From: Amycolatopsis sp. DSM 110486
GTDB lineage: Bacteria; Actinomycetota; Actinomycetes; Mycobacteriales; Pseudonocardiaceae
DNA: 64,000 bases
Assembly: GCF_019468465.1 (NCBI RefSeq)
Contig: NZ_CP080519.1
Location: 1,751,001-1,815,000 of the forward strand
Reading direction: 5' to 3'
In this document: piece by piece, positions 59,735 to 64,000 of the stretch
How the letters are laid out: the number at the start of each line of letters is the position of its first letter
Position numbering within the stretch: the first letter of the stretch is position 1
Notes under the pieces: generated by a model
The model's input: the letters and a program-made list of their open reading frames with translations, nothing else
Database searches by the model: none
What the model was told of the DNA's origin: nothing
Translations under genes and position numbers: made by a program

Positions 59735-61039
59735 ATGGGTGCACCCGAGCCGGTAACCAGCGCCAGCACGGCGCTGCTCACCGACCACTACGAGCTGACC
59801 ATGCTGGGCAGCGCGCTGGCCGACGGGACCGCGGAGCGGCCCTGCGTGTTCGAGGTCTTCGCGCGCCGGCTGCCCGACGGGCGGCGCTACGGCGTCGTCG
59901 CCGGAACCGCGCGCGTCCTCGACGCGATCGCCGACTTCCGGTTCACCGACGCTGAGCTGACCGTGCTGGAGCAGACGGCGGTGGTCGACGACGCGACGCT
60001 GTCGTGGCTGGCCGGCTACGAGTTCTCCGGCGACATCGAGGGCTATCCCGAGGGTGAGCTGTACTTCCCGGGCTCGCCGATCCTCACCGTGAGCGGCACG
60101 TTCGCCGAGGCCGTGGTGCTGGAGACGCTGGCGCTGTCGATCCTCAACCACGACAGCGCCATAGCCTCCGCCGCCGCCCGCATGGCCGGCGCCGCGCACG
60201 GGCGCCCGATCATCGAGATGGGCGGGCGGCGCACCCACGAGTACGCCGCCGTCGCCGCCGCGCGCGCCGCGTACATCGCGGGCTTCGCGACCACGTCGAA
60301 CCTCGAGGCCGGGCGCCGCTACGGCATTCCCACGCGCGGCACCGTCGCCCACGCCTTCATGCTGCTGCACGACAGCGAGGAGCAGGCGTTCCGCGCGCAG
60401 GTGGACAAGATGGGCCCGGACACGACCCTGCTCGTGGACACCTACGACATCACCGCCGGCATCGAGACCGCCGTCCGCGTGGCCGGGTCCGAGCTCGGCG
60501 CGATCCGGATCGACTCGGGCGACGTCGGCCCGCTCGCGCGCAAGGCTCGTGACCAGCTCGACTCCCTCGGCGCGAAGGACACCCGCATCGTCGTGTCCGG
60601 CGACCTCGACGAACACGCCATCGCGGCGCTGCGCGCGGAGCCGGTGGACGCGTACGGCGTGGGCACCTCTGTGGTCACCGGCTCGGGCGCGCCGACCGCC
60701 GGCATGGTCTACAAGCTGGTGGAGGTCGACGGCCGGCCCGTTGCGAAACGCAGCGCGCACAAGGAATCCCGCGGCGGGCGCAAGCACTCGCTGCGGCGGC
60801 ACCGCTCCACCGGCACGGCCGTGGAAGAGGTCGTGTGGACGGAGGCATCGGGCCGCCCGAAGCCCGAGGAACACGATCTTGACCTGCAGATCCCCCTGGT
60901 GCGCGGCGGCCGCGCGGTGGATGATCTGCCCACGCTGGACGACGCGCGGGCCCGGTTGCGGCGCGCACAGATCAGCCTGCCGTGGGAAGGGCTCAAGCTC
61001 TCGCACGGCGAGCCCGCGATACCGACGACGTTTCTGTAG
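59735..61039 (+). CDS. pncB: Nicotinate phosphoribosyltransferase
   Basis: 434 residues. [20 protein letters not shown] at the start, [22 protein letters not shown] region, [20 protein letters not shown], and [20 protein letters not shown] with the active-site histidine. Also [20 protein letters not shown] for phosphoribose binding. It makes nicotinate mononucleotide for NAD salvage. pncA follows 13 bases later. Confidence 0.96.
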   Translation: MGAPEPVTSASTALLTDHYELTMLGSALADGTAERPCVFEVFARRLPDGRRYGVVAGTARVLDAIADFRFTDAELTVLEQTAVVDDATLSWLAGYEFSGDIEGYPEGELYFPGSPILTVSGTFAEAVVLETLALSILNHDSAIASAAARMAGAAHGRPIIEMGGRRTHEYAAVAAARAAYIAGFATTSNLEAGRRYGIPTRGTVAHAFMLLHDSEEQAFRAQVDKMGPDTTLLVDTYDITAGIETAVRVAGSELGAIRIDSGDVGPLARKARDQLDSLGAKDTRIVVSGDLDEHAIAALRAEPVDAYGVGTSVVTGSGAPTAGMVYKLVEVDGRPVAKRSAHKESRGGRKHSLRRHRSTGTAVEEVVWTEASGRPKPEEHDLDLQIPLVRGGRAVDDLPTLDDARARLRRAQISLPWEGLKLSHGEPAIPTTFL

Positions 61040-61052
61040 AGGGAGCCGAGAA

Positions 61053-61631
61053 ATGGGAACCGCGCTGATCGTGGTGGACGTGCAGAACGATTTCTGCGAG
61101 GGCGGCTCGCTGGGCCTGCCCGGCGGCGCGGCCGCCGCGGAGGCCATTTCGCGCCAGGCCGCCGAAGGGGGCTACGACCACGTGGTCGCCACCCGCGACC
61201 ACCACGTCGACCCGGGCGACCACTTCAGCGACACGCCGAACTTCTCCACGAGCTGGCCGCGCCACTGCGTCGCGGGCACCGCGGGCGCGTCGTTCCACCC
61301 GTCGCTCGACGTCGTGCCGATCACGGCCGTGTTCTCGAAGGGCGAGTACACCGCGGCGTACTCCGGCTTCGAGGGCAAGTCCGGCGACGGCCGGTCGCTC
61401 GAGGAGTGGCTGCGCGCCAACGACGTGACCGAGGTCGAGGTCGTCGGCATCGCCACGGACTTCTGCGTGCGCGCCACGGCGCTGGACGCCGCGCAGGCCG
61501 GGTTCGGCGTGAAGGTGCTGCTGGACCTCACCGTCGGCGGTTCGCAGCCGACCGTGGACGCGACGCTGGCCGACTTCGACAAAGCCGGTGTCACCTACTC
61601 CGGCACCGCGGTGGTGCCCGCCGCGTCCTGA
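61053..61631 (+). CDS. pncA: Nicotinamidase
   Basis: 192 residues. Catalytic D9 in IVVDVQNDFCEGG, K96 in VFSKGEYTAAYS and C138 in VVGIATDFCVRATA; metal ligands in ATRDHHVDPGDHF. It converts nicotinamide to nicotinate, the substrate of the preceding pncB product. Starts 13 bases past pncB with GGGAG upstream, so it is co-transcribed. Confidence 0.95.
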   Translation: MGTALIVVDVQNDFCEGGSLGLPGGAAAAEAISRQAAEGGYDHVVATRDHHVDPGDHFSDTPNFSTSWPRHCVAGTAGASFHPSLDVVPITAVFSKGEYTAAYSGFEGKSGDGRSLEEWLRANDVTEVEVVGIATDFCVRATALDAAQAGFGVKVLLDLTVGGSQPTVDATLADFDKAGVTYSGTAVVPAAS

Positions 61632-61648
61632 GTGGACGCTCAGCGCGT

Positions 61649-62320
61649 TCAGGCAGGCGGCTGCGGCGCGCCGCCCTTGCCGAACGGGTTGCAGGCAGCG
61701 GTGCCGAGGTAGATGTCACCGCTGGCCGGGCCGCCCTGCGGGAACAGCTGGATGTGCACGGCGTGCGTCACGAGGCTGCCGTCGGCGGGCTGCGGGGTCA
61801 CGGTCTCGTTGATCGTGACCGCCGCCAGCGCCGTGCCCGCCTCACCGCCGGGAATCAGCACGCGGTAGTTCGCGGGGATCGACGACGGCACGGTGAACCC
61901 GCCGACCTCGCCGATCGAGACCGTGCCGCTGCTGCCGTTCTTGGTGGTCGAGCAGCCCGCGGAGTAGGTGCGGACGGTGATCGCCGGGCCGCCGAAGCGC
62001 TTGAGCACGTCGGCCTCGAACCGCTGACCACCCGTCGCCACGGTGGCCACGGCGCCGTTGCGGCCGCACGTGGTGGCGCCGAGGCCGAACACCGCGACGT
62101 CGCCGGTGTCGCCGCCGCTGGTGCGCGCGGTGGTGGGACCGTCGGCGTCGCAGCGGGCGAGGTCGCCGGTGACCACGTGCTGGTTGTCGACCAGGACGTC
62201 GACGCTGCCCGACGAGCCCCAGCCGGTGGAGGTGGGGCCGTCGGCGAGCGCCGGGGCCGGTAGCCCCGCGGCGGCCGCGCCCAGCAGTGCCGTCGCCGTG
62301 ACCAAGACCCGTCCGCGCAT
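61649..62320 (-). CDS. Secreted choice-of-anchor-P-like protein
   Basis: 223 residues from ATG 62318-62320. Signal peptide VLVTATALLGAAAAGLPAPA, cleaved at ALA-D. The mature beta-rich domain has four cysteines (DLARCDADG, ATTCGRNG, SAGCSTTK, TAACNPFG) and VTINETVTPQPADGSLVTHA, reminiscent of choice-of-anchor P family proteins. Extracellular; no enzymatic motif seen. Convergent with pncA, with only 17 bases between. Confidence 0.75.
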   Translation of the reverse strand: MRGRVLVTATALLGAAAAGLPAPALADGPTSTGWGSSGSVDVLVDNQHVVTGDLARCDADGPTTARTSGGDTGDVAVFGLGATTCGRNGAVATVATGGQRFEADVLKRFGGPAITVRTYSAGCSTTKNGSSGTVSIGEVGGFTVPSSIPANYRVLIPGGEAGTALAAVTINETVTPQPADGSLVTHAVHIQLFPQGGPASGDIYLGTAACNPFGKGGAPQPPA

Positions 62321-62498
62321 CACCCGTGCTCCCTTCGACCTGTGGTTGCATCCTCGGCAGCAGGGCACCCCCACGAAACGTCACAACCCCTACACCACCC
62401 GGACGAGTGGTGTGGTGAGGAACGCAACTTGTCGGGGAAACCCGGGGTAACGAGCGTTAACCTCCTCGAACGTCCGTTTTCGATCGTGGGAGGTCTCC

Positions 62499-63089
62499 GT
62501 GTCGTCGCTGTCCCTCACCGGCCGCCGCCAGGTGCTGGCCGACCTCGTGCCCGGCGCCCTGGTGCGCGACCTGACGCTGGTCGCCGGCGGCGCCCTGCTC
62601 ACCGGCGTGGCCGCGCAGCTGGTCATCCCCGTCCCGGGCAGCCCGGTGCCGATGACCGGCCAGACGTTCGCCGCGCTGCTCGTGGGCGCCTCGCTCGGCA
62701 TGCGCCGCGGCGCCGCCTCGATGCTGCTGTACCTGCTCGTCGGCGCGGCCGGCGTGCCGTGGTTCCAGGGCGCGACGTCGGGGCTGTCCGGCGCTTCGGC
62801 CGGGTACGTCGTCGGGTTCGTTTTCGCCGGTGCGCTCGTGGGCGCGCTCGCCCGCCGCGGTGGTGACCGCACTCCGCTGCGCACGGTGGGGACCATGGTG
62901 CTCGGCAACGTCGTGATCTACGCGTTCGGCGTGCCGTGGCTGATGGCCGCCGCCGGCTTCGACTTCTCGACGGCGTTCGCCAAGGGCGTGGTGCCGTTCC
63001 TGATCGGCGACGCGCTGAAGATCGTGGTCGCGGCGGGTGTCCTGCCGCTCGCGTGGGCCGCGGTGGCGCGCCTGCACAAGGAAGACTGA
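62499..63089 (+). CDS. bioY: BioY biotin transporter S-component
   Basis: 196 residues with six helices. VIPVPGSPVPMTGQTFAALL is the BioY signature; LGMRRGAASMLLYLLVGAAG and SGASAGYVVGFVFAGALVGA follow. It takes up biotin with an ECF energising module encoded elsewhere, or alone. GTG start at 62499. Upstream 62321-62498 shows no riboswitch or clear operator. Confidence 0.94.
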   Translation: MSSLSLTGRRQVLADLVPGALVRDLTLVAGGALLTGVAAQLVIPVPGSPVPMTGQTFAALLVGASLGMRRGAASMLLYLLVGAAGVPWFQGATSGLSGASAGYVVGFVFAGALVGALARRGGDRTPLRTVGTMVLGNVVIYAFGVPWLMAAAGFDFSTAFAKGVVPFLIGDALKIVVAAGVLPLAWAAVARLHKED

Positions 63090-63095
63090 GTGCGC

Positions 63096-63134
63096 GGCGC
63101 TCCGGCACGAGCGGCCCGTTCGTGCCGGAGCGCC
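63096..63134 (+). terminator. 15-bp perfect hairpin after bioY
   Basis: GGCGCTCCGGCACGA (63096-63110) pairs with 63120-63134 perfectly; loop 9 nt. Starts 7 bases after the bioY stop. Confidence 0.88.
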
Positions 63135-63169
63135 AAACCTGTCGGCCCCGGCGGCTATCGTGTATCGCT

Positions 63170-64000
63170 GTGCCCGCTCGAAGTGATTTCCCCGGCGTCC
63201 TCGAACTCCTCACCCATGCTGTGGAGTCCGTGGGCGGAGCCGAGCGGCCGGGCCAGGTGAAGATGGCCGACGCCGTCGGCCACGCCATCCGCACCGGTGA
63301 ACACCTCGCCGTGCAAGCGGGTACGGGAACCGGGAAGTCGCTGGCGTACCTGGTGCCCGCGATCCGCCACGCGGTGGAGAAGGAAGCCACCGTCGTGGTC
63401 TCCACGGCCACGATCGCGCTGCAGCGCCAGCTCGTGGACCGCGACCTGCCGCGCCTGGCGAAGGCGCTGAAGAAGCCGCTGGGCCGCGAACCGACCTTCG
63501 CGATCCTCAAGGGCCGCCGCAACTACCTGTGCCTGCACCGGCTCGACACGGGCGCGCCCGACGAGCCCGAAGACGCGCAGCTGTTCGACCCGTTCGCCGT
63601 TTCCCGGCTGGGCAAGGAGGTCACGCGGCTGCACGAGTGGTCTTCGGACACCGAGACCGGTGACCGCGACGAGCTCGTGCCGGGTGTCTCCGACCAGGCG
63701 TGGCGCCAGGTTTCCGTGACCGCCAGGGAATGTCTCGGCGCGGCACGCTGCCCGATCGGCACCGACTGCTTCGCCGAACGCGCGCGGGCCGAGGCCGGGC
63801 GCGCGGATGTGGTCGTGACCAACCACGCGCTGCTCGCCATCGACGCGTTGCAGGGCTACCAGGTGCTGCCCGACCACGACCTCGTGATCATCGACGAGGC
63901 CCACGACCTGGTCGACCGCGTCACGTCCGTCGCCACGGGCGAGCTGACCAGCGCCATGGTGTCCGCGGCCGCGCGCCGCTGCGGGCGGCTGATCGACGCC
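63170..64000 (+). CDS. dinG: DinG-family ATP-dependent DNA helicase (5' part)
   Basis: 277 residues are visible from GTG 63170; the frame is open at the window edge. Walker A is in VQAGTGTGKSLAYLVPA. Iron-sulfur cluster cysteines are in RRNYLCLHR and RECLGAARCPIGTDCFAERA, and the DEAH box in VIIDEAHDLVDR. This is the XPD/DinG superfamily 2 helicase, place matching Rv1329c, though here on the same strand as pncB. Motifs IV-VI lie beyond the window. Confidence 0.92.
   Translation, partial: MPARSDFPGVLELLTHAVESVGGAERPGQVKMADAVGHAIRTGEHLAVQAGTGTGKSLAYLVPAIRHAVEKEATVVVSTATIALQRQLVDRDLPRLAKALKKPLGREPTFAILKGRRNYLCLHRLDTGAPDEPEDAQLFDPFAVSRLGKEVTRLHEWSSDTETGDRDELVPGVSDQAWRQVSVTARECLGAARCPIGTDCFAERARAEAGRADVVVTNHALLAIDALQGYQVLPDHDLVIIDEAHDLVDRVTSVATGELTSAMVSAAARRCGRLIDA

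Noticed and set aside
62321..62498. Possible biotin-responsive operator or riboswitch before bioY
   Set aside because: Short GTTAAC-like pieces near 62455 do not form a convincing palindrome and no known biotin riboswitch exists.

Overview
The window is very GC-rich actinobacterial chromosomal DNA. The best guess is a Pseudonocardiaceae member such as Amycolatopsis. The evidence is third-position GC bias, many GTG starts with GTGA/ATGA stop-start overlaps, the actinobacteria-specific Mec/CysO/CysM cysteine pathway, and a gene order from about 49.7 kb to the right end that matches Mycobacterium tuberculosis Rv1329c-Rv1341 from memory (dinG, pncB, clpS, DUF2017, P1 peptidase, mec, cysO, cysM, rhomboid, murI, MBL phosphodiesterase, rph, rdgB). 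No database search was possible, so names rest on visible motifs and family knowledge.

Layout. 0-4 kb: a helix-turn-helix regulator, a Baeyer-Villiger-type monooxygenase divergent from a TetR regulator, and small proteins. 4-8.4 kb: a scrambled accessory patch beside tRNA-Leu(UAG), with a decayed acetyltransferase tail, a headless alpha/beta hydrolase, two small genes, and an RHS toxin tail split by an IS5-family element. 8.4-12.5 kb: a secreted FG-GAP protein, small proteins and a TetR-controlled pair. 12.8-20.7 kb: an arsenic resistance island. It has an ArsR-GNAT fusion divergent from a flavoprotein and an MFS exporter, a second ArsR, a disulfide-type reductase, Acr3, two thioredoxin-type arsenate reductases and a third ArsR. 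20.9-28 kb: hydrolase, cupin, MFS with an ArsR-type regulator, and a flavin hydroxylase divergent from an IclR regulator coupled to a GNAT. 28-32.8 kb: two Tat-exported metallohydrolase/propeller proteins. 33-38 kb: redox enzymes with their regulators (flavin monooxygenase and GntR-TetR chimera; Zn alcohol dehydrogenase, SDR and LysR). 38-43.5 kb: membrane and secreted proteins, a Doc toxin-antitoxin pair and Bcp. 43.5-49.7 kb: a two-component system divergent from a MacAB-like export operon. 49.7-64 kb: the conserved housekeeping block, with a racemase and a TetX-like monooxygenase inserted, then NAD salvage, BioY and a DinG helicase that runs off the end.

How genes work together. The arsenic island can reduce arsenate (two ArsC), export arsenite (Acr3), and probably handle organoarsenicals (GNAT, flavoprotein, MFS), with ATCGAT-type and TTGGATCGA-type palindromes as likely ArsR operators. 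Mec, CysO and CysM form a protein-bound thiocarboxylate route to cysteine. PncB and PncA salvage nicotinamide. The most unusual signals are: the IS-split RHS toxin whose reading frame is restored by removing the IS and one TAA duplication, with two tightly packed candidate immunity genes downstream; a 101-bp repeat 96 percent identical at 32.9 and 42.9 kb whose changes are mostly synonymous in one minus-strand frame; a duplicated arsN-tail segment beside the tRNA; a 57-bp perfect palindrome; and a CysO whose terminal Gly-Gly is capped by Ala-Arg.
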